Below are positions 7,089 to 17,700 of a stretch of 64,000 nt of DNA, in pieces (position 1 is the stretch's first letter; every line of letters starts with the position of its first letter). The position numbers and the translations under genes are program-made. Origin of the DNA: Sphaerisporangium sp039871875 (lineage in GTDB: Bacteria; Actinomycetota; Actinomycetes; Streptosporangiales; Streptosporangiaceae); NCBI RefSeq assembly GCF_039871875.1, contig NZ_JBDPMD010000008.1:186001-250000 (forward strand), written 5' to 3'. The notes under the pieces are model-generated. The model did not search any database and was not told where the DNA came from. It saw only the letters and a list, made by a program, of their open reading frames with translations.

Positions 7089-9172
7089 TGTGGTCGCGGC
7101 TCTGGACGACCACCCTGGTCATGGTGATGGTGGCGGGTTTGGTGGGGGCGGTGACGCCGGCGGGTGCGCTGGTGGAGCCTTCGCCCTCGCCCAGTGGTAC
7201 GGCGGAGGTTCAGGGGCCGCCGGATGTGGGGGCGTTGCGCCGGTCGGCGGTGCCTCCGACGTGTTCGTCGCCGGGTGATCACGGCTGGTATCTGCTGGGG
7301 GAGAGTGACGCCGATTTCGGGGATCTGTATTTCGCCAACTGCCTGCCGAACCCGATGTACGGGTGGCGGTATCCGGCGAAGGTGTGGGCTCAGCGTACCG
7401 ACGCGCCCGACTACCGGGTCTGTGTGCCGTTCGGTACGGCGACCACCGAGCCGGTGGGGTTCATGCGGATCCCGTGGAACTATCCGTATCCGCCGGAGGG
7501 TGAGCCGTACGAGTACGGCGAGATCTGGCTGCACGGGTACTCCAACAACCACCCGACCTGCACCGTGCCGCCCGACAGCGGGGAGCCGATCCCCCGGCCG
7601 CCGTGTGAGACGTGCGACCCGCCGCCCTACACCCCGCCGTGCCCGGCGTGCCTGCCGCCGGTCGTCACCGTGACCGGCACGATCAAGACCAAGGTCAACG
7701 CGGGCGCGCCTGAGCGTACCTTTCCTGGGGCCCGCTACAGCCTGGTCTACATCGACCGGGACGGGAACGAGCGGCCGGTGCTGGACGGCATGGACCAGAT
7801 CGGCCGGCCGTCCGGGGGCGAGGTCACCGGCTTCTTGGACGAGCAGGGACGGTACAGCCTGACGTTCGTCTACCCGCAGGAGTACGCACTGATGGACGGC
7901 ACCCGCTGGGAGGAGGGCTGCACCCCCACGGACGTGGTCTTCATGTTGTCCCACGCCTGCGCCGACGACGACCTGCGCTTGGTGGTCTACGCCGAGAACG
8001 CCGCCCACGACGTCAAGGTCATGGACAAGGAGAACAGAGAGGTGCAGGTGGCCGTGACGGTGCCGCTCGGCCTGTACTACGACCGCACCCCGGCACAGGA
8101 GACCGTGGTGGCCACCAGCCCCGAGGCCTACGCCTACGGCGGCGCACACACCTTCAGGGAGATCTGGCCGCAGGGCCTGCCCACGTCGTCGGCACGGTTC
8201 CTGATGACGGACGAGGACGACGCGTCATACGACCCCGACACTCAGGAGATCGAACTGGGCCGGGGGCTGGCGAGCGACAGCGCACCCGAGCACGAGATGG
8301 CGCACCTGTTCGTGTCCCTGCTGTACGAGCAGGGGTGGCCGCCGGCGGACGGATGCGAGGAGCACAGCTTCACCGTGCCGAGCAACCCCAAGTGCGCCTT
8401 CCAGGAGGGGACGGCCGAGTTCCTCGCCCAGGTCGCGGAGAGCCGTTACACCGGGTCCACGGTGTATCGCTACTGGGACATGGAGAGCTGCCGGTTCCTC
8501 GGCGACGAGGACTACCCGGCCGAGGACTGCCGGCCCGGGCCCGCGGTGGAGGGCCGGGTCGCCGCGGCGCTGTGGGACCTGCACGACGCCACGGGCGAGG
8601 AACGGGACGGCTTCGTCGACGACGTGACCGTTCCCCTGATCGACCTGCTCACTGTCATCGCCGCGTCCGAACCGCTCACCGTGGACGAACTCATCGAGGC
8701 CTGGCCCGATGTCCGCGACGACAAGCGGTTGCTCATGTTCATGAACACGCTGTCGACCCACGGCGAACCGGTGGACGCCAAGCCCGGTTCGGAGATCCGG
8801 GGGGACTGGATGGAGACACCGTGCCCGTCCTGCCGCGGCGGCTCCTACCTGCGCTCCTCGTCGGCGCGGCTGCCCAGCCTGCAGTGGAGCCTGCCGGCGA
8901 TCGAGGCGTACGGACGCTACGACCTGTGGGTCCGGCTCCCTGCGGGGGACCCGGGCCTGGACAAGAGCGCGGTCTACGAGATCGAGCGAGCCCACGGGTT
9001 CCACGTGCTGCGGGCCGACCAGTCCGCCGCCGTGGACGGGTGGCTCAACCTCACGCCCGACGGCATCGTGCTCGACCCGGTGGACGCGGTCCACATCGTC
9101 CTGCGCCAGGAGGACCAGCCGCTGCGTTCCCTGGCCGCCGACGCGGTCATCCTGGCGCCGCACCTCGGCTGA
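7088..9172 (+). CDS. secreted HExxH (gluzincin-like) protein, copy 1
   Basis: Secreted protein of 694 residues, not a family I can name. A signal peptide (about 1-27) leads to a Cys-containing N-terminal domain with DFGDLYFANC and YGEIWL. A Pro/Cys-rich hinge (about 171-192, PPCETC and PPCPACLPP) precedes a beta-rich region beginning VTVTGTIKTKVN. A zinc-peptidase core follows with HEMAH at 402-406 and EGTAEF at 440-445, the HExxH plus downstream Glu arrangement of gluzincins (Peptidase-MA-like). The C-terminal 100 residues (YDLWVRLP...YEIERAHGFHVL...AADAVIL) resemble a golvesin/Xly-type carbohydrate-binding domain. It follows the subtilisin after 61 bases and is paralogous to the next gene. 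Protease activity is predicted only from motifs. Confidence 0.75.
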   Translation: MWSRLWTTTLVMVMVAGLVGAVTPAGALVEPSPSPSGTAEVQGPPDVGALRRSAVPPTCSSPGDHGWYLLGESDADFGDLYFANCLPNPMYGWRYPAKVWAQRTDAPDYRVCVPFGTATTEPVGFMRIPWNYPYPPEGEPYEYGEIWLHGYSNNHPTCTVPPDSGEPIPRPPCETCDPPPYTPPCPACLPPVVTVTGTIKTKVNAGAPERTFPGARYSLVYIDRDGNERPVLDGMDQIGRPSGGEVTGFLDEQGRYSLTFVYPQEYALMDGTRWEEGCTPTDVVFMLSHACADDDLRLVVYAENAAHDVKVMDKENREVQVAVTVPLGLYYDRTPAQETVVATSPEAYAYGGAHTFREIWPQGLPTSSARFLMTDEDDASYDPDTQEIELGRGLASDSAPEHEMAHLFVSLLYEQGWPPADGCEEHSFTVPSNPKCAFQEGTAEFLAQVAESRYTGSTVYRYWDMESCRFLGDEDYPAEDCRPGPAVEGRVAAALWDLHDATGEERDGFVDDVTVPLIDLLTVIAASEPLTVDELIEAWPDVRDDKRLLMFMNTLSTHGEPVDAKPGSEIRGDWMETPCPSCRGGSYLRSSSARLPSLQWSLPAIEAYGRYDLWVRLPAGDPGLDKSAVYEIERAHGFHVLRADQSAAVDGWLNLTPDGIVLDPVDAVHIVLRQEDQPLRSLAADAVILAPHLG

Positions 9173-9190
9173 GACCACCCTCTGGTCCCC

Positions 9191-9221
9191 GCCCGCCGTC
9201 CGGTCACCACCGGCGGCGGGC
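9191..9221 (+). terminator. hairpin between the HExxH paralogues
   Basis: GCCCGCCG-T-CCGGT, loop CACC, ACCGG-CGGCGGGC: a 13-bp stem with one bulge, 18 bases after the first stop. There is no T tract. It probably attenuates readthrough into copy 2, for which no separate promoter is visible. Confidence 0.55.
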
Positions 9222-9257
9222 GAGGCGCTGTCATTCGACCGGAAACGGAGCACAGAA

Positions 9258-11339
9258 ATGCGTTTATCGATGTCACGACTAGCCCTGGTCATGGTGATGG
9301 TGGCGGGTTTGGTGGGTGTGGTGACGCCAGCGGGTGCGCTGGCGGAGCCTTCGCCGTCGCCCAGTGGTACGGCGGAGGTTCAGGGGCGGCCGGATGTGGG
9401 GGTGCTGCACACGGGGACCGTGCCTCCGACGTCGTGTACGTCCACGGGCATGCACGGTTTCCATCTGATCGGTGCCGCCGATGATGATTTCGGGGATCTG
9501 TATTTCGCCAACTGCGCGCCGTATCCGGTGTACGGGTGGCAGTACCCGGCCAAGGTCTGGGCTTACCGGACCGACGCCCCCGACTACCGCGTCTGTGTGC
9601 CCTGGAACACCGTGACCCCGGTCTCGGTCGGGTTCAAGCGGTTCCCGCTGAACCACCCCTATCCGCCGGAGGGCGAGCCGTACGAGTACGGCGAGATCTG
9701 GCTGAACGGCTACTCCAACAACCACCCGACCTGCACCGTGCCGCCGGACAACGGGGAACCGATCCACCGCCCGCCGTGCGACACGTGCGACCCGCCGCCC
9801 TACACCCCGCCCTGCCCGGCGTGCCTGCCGCCGGTGGTGACCGTCACCGGCACCATCAAGACCAAGGTCAACTTGTCCGGCCCGCAGCGGACCTTCCCCG
9901 GGGCTCGTTACCACCTGGTCTACATCGGCCGCGACGGGTATGTGCGGCCGGTGCTGGACGGTATGGACGAGATCGGCCGGCCGTCCGGGGCAGAGGTCAC
10001 CGGCTTCCTGGACGAGCAGGGACGGTACAGCCTGACGTTCGTGTATCCGCAGGAGTACGCGCTGATGGACGGCACCCGCTGGGAGGAGGGCTGCACCCCC
10101 ACGGACGTGGTCTTCATGTTGTCCCACGCCTGCGCCGACGACGACCTGCGCCTGGTGGTCTACGCCGAGAACGCCGCCCACGACGTCAAGGTCATGGACA
10201 AGGCGACCGAACTGGTGCAGGTGGCCGTGACGGTGCCGCTCGGCCTGTACTACGACCGCACCCCGGCACAGGAGACCGTGGTGGCCACCAGCCCCGAGGC
10301 CTACGCCTACGGTGCCGCGTACACCATGCGGGAGATCTGGCCGGCCGACAAGCTGGTCCCGTCATGGATCCAGATGAAGGACGAGGGCTCCTCGGCATAC
10401 ACCCGTGGCACCCATTACATCGAACTGAACCGGGAGAGGGCGGACACGAACGCCCCGGAGCACGAGATGGGGCACCTACTGACCGACTTCCTGTACCAGG
10501 GCGGATTGCCGCCGCCGTACGGATGCCAAGAGCACTACTACACCTGGACGACCACTCCCAGTTGCGCCTGGGTGGAGGGAATCGCCGAGTTCGTCGCCCA
10601 GGTAGGGGAGAACCGCTACAACAACTCCACCCATCACGGCAGATGGGACATGGAAAGCTGCCAGACGCTTGGGAGTCAGCAAACTCCGCCGGAGCCGTGC
10701 GAGAACGGCCCATCGGTGGAGGGCCGGGTCGCCGCGGCGCTGTGGGACCTGTACGACGAAGGGCTTGAGCTGGACGACGGCCTCACCGACCTGGTGAGCA
10801 TCGACCTGGAGCACATCGTCGCGGCCATCGACGAGTTCGAGCCGACCACCGTGGACGAGTTCATCGCGGCCTGGCCGGAGTTGCGGGACGACGACCGGCT
10901 GATCATGTTCATGAACACGTTGTCGATGCACGGCGAGGTCGCCGACGCCAAGCCGGGCTCGGAGATCCACGGCACGTGGCGGCCGATCCAGTGCGCGGCC
11001 TGCCGCGGCGGTTCGTACATGCGCGCGTCGAACACAGGCCTGCCGAGCCTCCGGTGGACCTTCCCCGAACCGGAGGAGCCCGGCCGGTACGACCTGTGGG
11101 TCCGGCTCCCCGGCGGCGACCTGGGGCTGGCCAGGGACGCGGTCTACGAGATCGAGCACGCCGACGGAAGCCATGTGCTGCCGGTCGACCAGTCAGCCGC
11201 CTCGGACGGGTGGGTCAACCTGACCCCGGCGGGGATCATGCTCGACGACGACGATATCGAGGTGGTCCTGCGCCACAAGAGCCTCCCGCTCTTCGAGCTG
11301 GCCGCCGACGCGGTGATCCTCGCACCGCACCTCGGCTAG
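9258..11339 (+). CDS. secreted HExxH (gluzincin-like) protein, copy 2
   Basis: Tandem paralogue of the preceding gene, 693 residues, with the same architecture: signal peptide, DFGDLYFANC domain, Pro/Cys hinge, VTVTGTIKTKVN beta domain, HEMGH at 402-406, EGIAEF at 440-445 and a golvesin-like C-terminus. The motifs fall at identical residue numbers in the two copies. Long blocks are nearly identical in DNA (signal peptide region, hinge, and the stretch around 10000-10200), while the region around and after the HExxH motif diverges, so different substrates or gene conversion are likely. ATG 9258 has a GGAG site upstream. Two strong hairpins follow the stop codon. Confidence 0.75.
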   Translation: MRLSMSRLALVMVMVAGLVGVVTPAGALAEPSPSPSGTAEVQGRPDVGVLHTGTVPPTSCTSTGMHGFHLIGAADDDFGDLYFANCAPYPVYGWQYPAKVWAYRTDAPDYRVCVPWNTVTPVSVGFKRFPLNHPYPPEGEPYEYGEIWLNGYSNNHPTCTVPPDNGEPIHRPPCDTCDPPPYTPPCPACLPPVVTVTGTIKTKVNLSGPQRTFPGARYHLVYIGRDGYVRPVLDGMDEIGRPSGAEVTGFLDEQGRYSLTFVYPQEYALMDGTRWEEGCTPTDVVFMLSHACADDDLRLVVYAENAAHDVKVMDKATELVQVAVTVPLGLYYDRTPAQETVVATSPEAYAYGAAYTMREIWPADKLVPSWIQMKDEGSSAYTRGTHYIELNRERADTNAPEHEMGHLLTDFLYQGGLPPPYGCQEHYYTWTTTPSCAWVEGIAEFVAQVGENRYNNSTHHGRWDMESCQTLGSQQTPPEPCENGPSVEGRVAAALWDLYDEGLELDDGLTDLVSIDLEHIVAAIDEFEPTTVDEFIAAWPELRDDDRLIMFMNTLSMHGEVADAKPGSEIHGTWRPIQCAACRGGSYMRASNTGLPSLRWTFPEPEEPGRYDLWVRLPGGDLGLARDAVYEIEHADGSHVLPVDQSAASDGWVNLTPAGIMLDDDDIEVVLRHKSLPLFELAADAVILAPHLG

Positions 11340-11351
11340 CGGTGCCTCGGG

Positions 11352-11447
11352 CGCCTCTCCCGCCCGTGGCGGGGAGGCGTTCAAGGTGACCATCCGGTAG
11401 AACTCCACCACGAACGGGGGCGGAGCCACTCGGCTCCGCCCCCGTTC
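11352..11447 (+). terminator. double terminator hairpin after HExxH copy 2
   Basis: A first stem pairs CGCCTCTCCCGCC (11352-11364) with GGCGGGGAGGCG (11368-11379). A second perfect 16-bp stem pairs GAACGGGGGCGGAGCC (11412-11427) with its complement at 11432-11447 around an ACTC loop. Together they end the subtilisin/HExxH unit. Confidence 0.75.
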
Positions 11448-11449
11448 CC

Positions 11450-11680
11450 GTGGTGTGCCCGGCATGGGCGAGGCTGAATGCGTGCATTCGCGGGTGGATG
11501 AGCTACTTCGTCTTGGCGGACCTGGGACGCAGGCTCCGCGATGTGGACGAGTGGTTCCGCCGCCGGATGCGGCAGATCCGCTGGAAGGAGTGGAAACGCT
11601 ACTCGGCCAAGCGCCGGATGCGGGGCCGCATGTCCGGTGGTGTGAGAGGAGGGTGAGGCGACTTCACCCTCCTGCTCGAT
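11450..11680 (+). mobile_element. group II intron 3' relic (maturase fragment plus domains V-VI)
   Basis: An in-frame stretch reads LNACIRGWMSYFVLADLGRR, then DVDEWFRRRMRQIRWKEWKR, matching the maturase (domain X) region of group II intron reverse transcriptases (typically LNP.IRGW..YF, then D.W.RRRLR...WKQWK). Reverse transcriptase blocks are absent, so the coding part is a truncated pseudogene. Downstream, GCGCCGGATGCGG/CCGCATGTCCGGTGG (11611-11640) resembles intron domain V with a shortened loop. AGGAGGGTGA/TCACCCTCCT (11647-11674) is a domain VI-like stem, followed by CTGCTCGAT, a plausible intron 3' end near 11680. The maturase frame runs into domain V, so a deletion has fused them. The intron cannot move by itself. 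Confidence 0.75.
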
Positions 11681-11737
11681 CGGGGAGCCTCGTGGCCGCG
11701 CGGCGTCCGGGGCGTGCGATCGGGAGACCGCCGTGGG

Positions 11738-14700
11738 TCAGGGATTGAAGACGCGTCTGCCATTCGCCACGAGCCAGTCGAGGAACTCTTGTTTGCCCGA
11801 AGGCACGTTGACGCCACCGGCGGCCAGGATATCGCTGGCATAAGTGACGCAGTCGTTGCAGCCCAGCTCGTATTCGCCCAGGTCTCCGACCGACTCCCGC
11901 TGTGCCTTCTGCGCCCCGGCGACATCCGGGACGGAGACCTCGTAGATGGTCTTCCTCATGTCGGTCTCGTTCGTGTTGTCGCTCAGCACTCTGCCTTTGG
12001 CGTTCGTGCCGTCCGGAGCGATCAGATCGCTTCTGATGCGCTCCCCGGTCTCCGGGTTGATCGTCGTGATGTTCGTGTGTTTCTCCCCCACGGCGACCCG
12101 CGCCGTTCCACCGCCGTCAGTTGACGTGGCGACGGTGACGGTCCCGTCGCCGGCGGTGCCACGCGCCGTGCCGACCCGCGCGGTGCCGGCGGGCGGGGCG
12201 TGCGGTCCCGCGTGGACGGGGCTCGACTTGGCGCTCGCCGGGGCCGGTCCGAAGCCTCCTCCGCTCGCCACGGCTATGACGAAGGTTTCGACGGCCTCCA
12301 TGACCTGGTCGCCTCTGGTTCCGTTGACCGGGCCGCCGGTGTGGACGCTGTTGTACACCGTCGGCGTGTTCCACCAGTCGGCGATGGCCTGCCCGAGGGT
12401 CGGCTGCGGCGGTGGCGGGGTCGCGTCGGGGGAGCCTTTGGCGCAGGCGTAGATGCTGGGGCACAGCCCGTCGGGGTCGACGTTGCCGACGGGGTTGTTG
12501 AGGTTGTAGGTGTACAGGTTCGCCATCCGCGGCTGGGCCGGGGCCAGGTCCGGCAGGACGCGGAACATGGGGTCGGCGCTGGTCCACTGCAGGGCCAGCC
12601 CGTCGTACCAGCGGTAGGGGTAGTGGTGCAGCCCGGCGAAGGTGTCGTAGTCCTTGTCGTTGATCTGGCGGGTGTACTTGCCGGCGGGGGGCGCGGTGCC
12701 TTCGGCGGTGAGCTCAAGCAACTGGTCACCATAAGGGCCGTAGGCGGCGACGCGCCGGGTCGTGGCGCCCTGGGTGGTGCCCTGGCCGGCGGCGTCCAGC
12801 GCGAGTACGTGGTGGCCCTGGCCGTTGGTGAGGTAGTGCTCCAGGGTGCCGGTGGCGGCGTCGCCGTCGACGCGGCCGATGGTCTGGCCGGCCAGCGTCA
12901 GATAGGTGCGGTACGTGGCGGGCCCGCCTGCGGGCTTGTGGACCTCCATGGCCCCGTACCAGCGGGTGGTCGAGGTGATGTTCCCGGCGCTGTCGCGGTG
13001 CACGGCGGCGATGCGCCGGTGGCCGTCGTAGAAAAGGGTCTCGGTGGGCCGTCCCGGTGCGGTGATCCTGCGCAGGGCCGGGCCGTCCCAGGTCTGGCCG
13101 AGCTGGCTGCCGTCGGGAAGTGTCCGGCTGACGGTGTTGCCGGCCTCGTCGTAGGTGTAGGTGGCCAGGGGGGTGCCGTCCGATTTGCGTAGCCGGTCCA
13201 GCCGGTTGGGGTCGCCGGTGGCGGCACTCTGGTAGCGGTAGGTGACGTTACGGTCGGTCACCCGGAGCGCACCCGTGGAGGCGACGTTGGCGGAGGCCAG
13301 CCGGCCGCCGTCGGTGTGAGTGAACGCGGCGCTGTAACTCACCGCGGGAATGCCCGGCTCGCTGGGCTTGGTGGCGGTGACGCCGGTCAACTGGTCCCGC
13401 GCGTCGTAGGTGTAGGTGGTGGACAGCGCCGGGCGGTCGATGTCGCCGAGCGTCTCGAAGCTGTTCTCGATTTCACCGGCGTCGTTGTAGGCGACGGTCT
13501 GCAGGTAGCGGTAGACGTCCCCCATCTGGGCGGAGACGCCGGTCAGCCGGCCGTACCTGTCGTGGCCGAAGGCCATGGTGGGCTGGGCGAACCCTGCGGT
13601 GCCCGCGGTGTTCACGTTCCTCGTGTACAGCAGCCCGGCCGCGTTCCGGGTGTTGGCGATGTTCATGTCCTTGCCGGCTAGGACGAACCGGGCGGTGGAC
13701 GGGGTTCCGTCGCGGTCGTAGCCGGTGTGCACCTGGACTCCGTCGAAGACCGGCGAGCCCACAGTGGAGTTGGAGAAGACCTGGGTGAGACTGGACTCGA
13801 CGGTGCCGGTGGGGTCATAGGTGAGGCTGGTCTGCAGCACGTCGTCGCCCAGGCCGATGGGGTCCTTGATGATCTGCCTGGTGGTCACCGGCCGGCCGTG
13901 GTCGTCATAGCGGGTGACATTCCGCACGACGGAGGAGTCGGTGCAGGTGAGGTGGCCGATCTGGTGGAGATGGGTCGGCATCACCTCGCTTGTGGGGCAG
14001 TGGCCGGCGTCGGGGCCGTCGTAGATGTAGTGGGTGTCGATGTCGTCGGCTGGGGAGGTCCGGCCGTAGAACTCGTCGATCTCCGCGCTCGTCAGGTTCC
14101 GTACGGCGGGACGGTGGCGGACGATACGGTTCAGGTCGTCGTAGAAGTTCTCGTGGGTGTAGGCGGCGGCGCTCGCTCCGGCGGGCACCGGCTCGACGAC
14201 CTTCGTCATGTTGCCGTTGTGGTCGTAGTCGTAGCTCCACCTCCGCCCGCCGGGCAGGGTGACGCCGCGCCGCTGACCGAAGAAATCATGGTCCAGTTCT
14301 GTGACGGCGCCGTCGGGGTCCTGGACGCGCTTGGTGTTGCCGTTGGTGTCGTAGCGGTAGTGGGTGACCGCGAACCGCGGGCCGCCGCCGGGGCCGCCGG
14401 TGTCCGCGACCTTCTCCTCCACCTTGACGAGCTGGTTCAGCGGGTCGGTGAGCGTGTTGGTGACCGAAACCGGCGAGCCGTCGGCGGTGGGACCGTCGCT
14501 GCTGGTGACGTTCAGGCCGTTGTAGGTGCTGGTGGCGAAGACGGCGTTGCCGGACCCGGTCTCCGCCACCTGCGTGACGCGGCCGAGCGCGTCGTAGGTG
14601 ACAAGGACGTCGAAGGTGCCGGACAGGCCGTCGCCGCGAGGGCCGCGGGTCACCGCGGGCCGGCCGGCCGCGTCGTAGGCGTAGGTGATGACGTTGTCGG

Positions 14701-17700
14701 CCTGCGGGTCCTGCTGGGTGGTCACCTTGACCGCCCGGCCCAGCCCGTCCAGCTCGGTCGTCACGTGGGAGAAGTCGCCGTCTCCCGCCGCCTTCTCCAC
14801 CGTGGCGGTGACGGGGGCGGCGTGCCCGGGGTCGTCGTGGTTGGCCCGGTCGTCGTAGGAGGCACGGGCCACCTGGACACCCGGACCGGTGCCGGCGGGG
14901 AAGGCGGACACCTCCAGCGTCCTGCCCAGCCCGTCGACCTTGGTGACCGTCCGGGACGGCAGGGCTCCGGGCGTCGCGGGGGTGCAGGAGACCGACGGCG
15001 GATCCGGATCGGTGCCGGCGTCGGCGCCGTCCGGGCACACCCAGTCCGGACCGGCGCTCTCCAGCACCGCGCCGGTGCCCGCGTCCACCGTTCGCGTGGT
15101 CACGTGGTCGATCGGCAGGTCGCCGTACGTGAGGTCCTGTCCCGAGCGGGTGACCCTGGTGACCTGGACGCCGTCGGTGTCGTAGGCGTATTCGGTGTAG
15201 CCGTCGGCGGTGTCGGTGTTGCCGTAGCGCTCCACCTGGTTCGGCGGCCACACCTTGAACAGTTGTCCTTTGTCCGCACCGGTGCCGCCGTGGTAGGCGT
15301 ACCGGGTGGTGCGTGACGCCGCCCCTGAGCCGGTCTCGTCGCTGACGGTGACGTTCTCGATCCTGCGGAAGGCGGTGTCGCGGTAGGTGTAGGTCGTGGT
15401 GCCCTGTGTGGTGGCGCTGCCGTCGAGCACGCTGCGGGCGGTGACGGTGTCGGGGGCGACGGCGAACACGTCCGCTCCCGAGGCGATCCGGTAGGTGGTG
15501 TCCTGGCGGCGGGTCTCGCTCTGGCCGTCGGCGTTGACGAACTGGATGTCGGCCCGGGTGGGCAGCACCGCGGCCAGGGTGCCGGAGTCCGTGTGCGGTG
15601 TCCAGGTGACGTCACGGGTCACCCGGGGCGCGGTGCTCAGGCAGCCGTTCAGGGTCTGCCCGGTGGCGCCGGTGCACGTGTAGGACGTGGTCGCCTTCGG
15701 CAGCACCACCCGGGACGGATAGGCCGTCTCCATGCTCGGGGTACGCAGGTTCAGCTCGTGGACGTGGTAGGTGTGCTCGGCCACCGTCATCACCCGCGTG
15801 TGGGCCGCCGGGTCGAGAGGAGCGCCGAAGGCGTCGTCGCCCACGACGGTGACGGTGCGTACCGGGAGGCCGTGCGGGGACTGGTCGTAGCCGTACCGGG
15901 CCACCGTGGTCAGATCGTCGTCGTCGGCGCCGGGGGTGTCACCCCGCTTCACGGTGGCCACCTCGGTGAATCCGCGGAAGGACCGCCGGCCGTAGGGGCC
16001 GGCCGTGAAGACGGGACCACGGTAGGCGTACTGCGTGGTCATGAGCGGCTGGCTCTGGCCGGGGTGGACGTCGACCCTGGCCGCCACCCACTTGTGCGCC
16101 GTGACGTCACGCTCGTAGCTGACCTTCGTGACGGCGCCCATCCCGTTGGCGACGGTGCGAAGCAGCCGCGCCGGCGCGTTGTGCGCGTCGGCGCCGTCGA
16201 CGACCCGCTTGGCGTAGCGGACCGACGGGGAGCCGCCCGCGTCGTCGGAGACCAGGTCGAGCAGCCCGTCGCCGTCCAGGTCGACGGCCTGCCTACTCTG
16301 CGTGATCCGGTACTCGCCGAGGTCGTTGAACTGGCCGGCCAGGCCGCGCGCGTCGATCGCGCCGGCCAGCGCGCCGATGACCTGGGCGTCCACCGCCACG
16401 GCCTTGGTCCACGCCCGGCCACCGCCGAGGTAGGCCGTCGCGCCGGCGCCCTGGTCGTTGTACAGCACGTCGGGGTACCCGTCGTAGTCCACGTCGATCA
16501 GCGCGCGCTTGTGGTAGCGGTGCGCGGACTGCGGGTACTCCTGCCAGGACCGGTCGGTCATGTCGGGGGAGTGCGCCGACTCCAGCGTCACGGTGTCCGG
16601 CGCGTTCTGGCTGAACTGGACCTGCCCGTCGTCGGCCGTGGTGCCGAACCCTGTGCCGGTGTTGAACCGCACCGTGCTGCCGGTGTCGGTGCCGATGTTC
16701 AGGCTGACATGGTCGGGCAGCCCGTCCGCGTTGACGTCGGCGCCGACCCCGGTGCGGTGGTAGGTGGTGTAGTCGTCGGGCCGGTCCAGGTCACCGCCGT
16801 CGATCTGCGTGCGGCCCCGCTCCGGCGCCAGTCCTTGCGGTACCGCTCCAAGGGTGATCGGCGGCTGCGCGAAGTCGAACCCGCCGCCCTTGAGGCCGGC
16901 CGAGATCGCGTTGTCGTCGTACATGAGGTCCAGGTAGCCGTCGCCGTTGACGTCCACCAGCGACTCGGAGGTGTTGTCCTCGGAGTAGGTGTTCGGCTGC
17001 GCGAAGTACCGGCCCATGAGGGACGGCTGGGGCACCTTGGCGATACCGGCGCCGCCGGGGCGGGTGGCGGGCACACGGACCGGGGTGGTGGCGAACCCGC
17101 TGCCGGTGTTGCGGTAGACGTAGATGTTCCGCTGGCGCACGGTGGCGCAGCCGATGGAGAACTCCCGCTCCCAGTGGGCGTCGCCGGTGCAGGTGGCCGG
17201 CGGTGGCACGCCCGCGGTGCTGGCGTACGGGCACTTGCGTGAGGCGATCGGCTGGGCCAGCAGGTCAGGCAGGAGGTCGCCGTCCACGTCGGTGAAGGCG
17301 TGCGCCACCTGCTGGATCGACCCCCAGGACGCCGGGAAGTCCACGCCGCCGCCGCTGCACGGCACCGCGGGGTTACCGTCAGCGCCGCCGGAGGCGTCGT
17401 TGCTGAAGGACCGGCTCAGCCCGCACAGCAGCTCCCCCGCCCCCGAGGCAGGAGTGCCCGGCGTCACCGGCACGTCGGCCATGGCGTCCCGCAACGTGAA
17501 CGGCGGGAACTCGCCGCCCGCGGTCTGCTTGACGAAGCCCGCGGTCCGTCCCTTGTTCAGGTACACGTCGATGGCGCAGCCGCCGAGCGTCGGCGTCGCC
17601 GAGCCCATCAGCGGCAGGCCGGGGCGCTCCAGGATGTCCACCAGCCCGTCGGCGTCGACGTCGAGGAACATCCGGCTCACCGTCTCGCCGGTGTGCTGCC

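Larger units (their letters stand above)
11340..11737. other. 398-base gap with terminators and intron relic
   Basis: Between HExxH copy 2 and the 3' end of the first RHS gene. It holds two hairpins (11352-11447) and the degenerate group II intron 3' end (about 11462-11680). From 11681 to 11737 I see nothing. No immunity-like ORF for the convergent RHS gene is present here. Confidence 0.7.
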
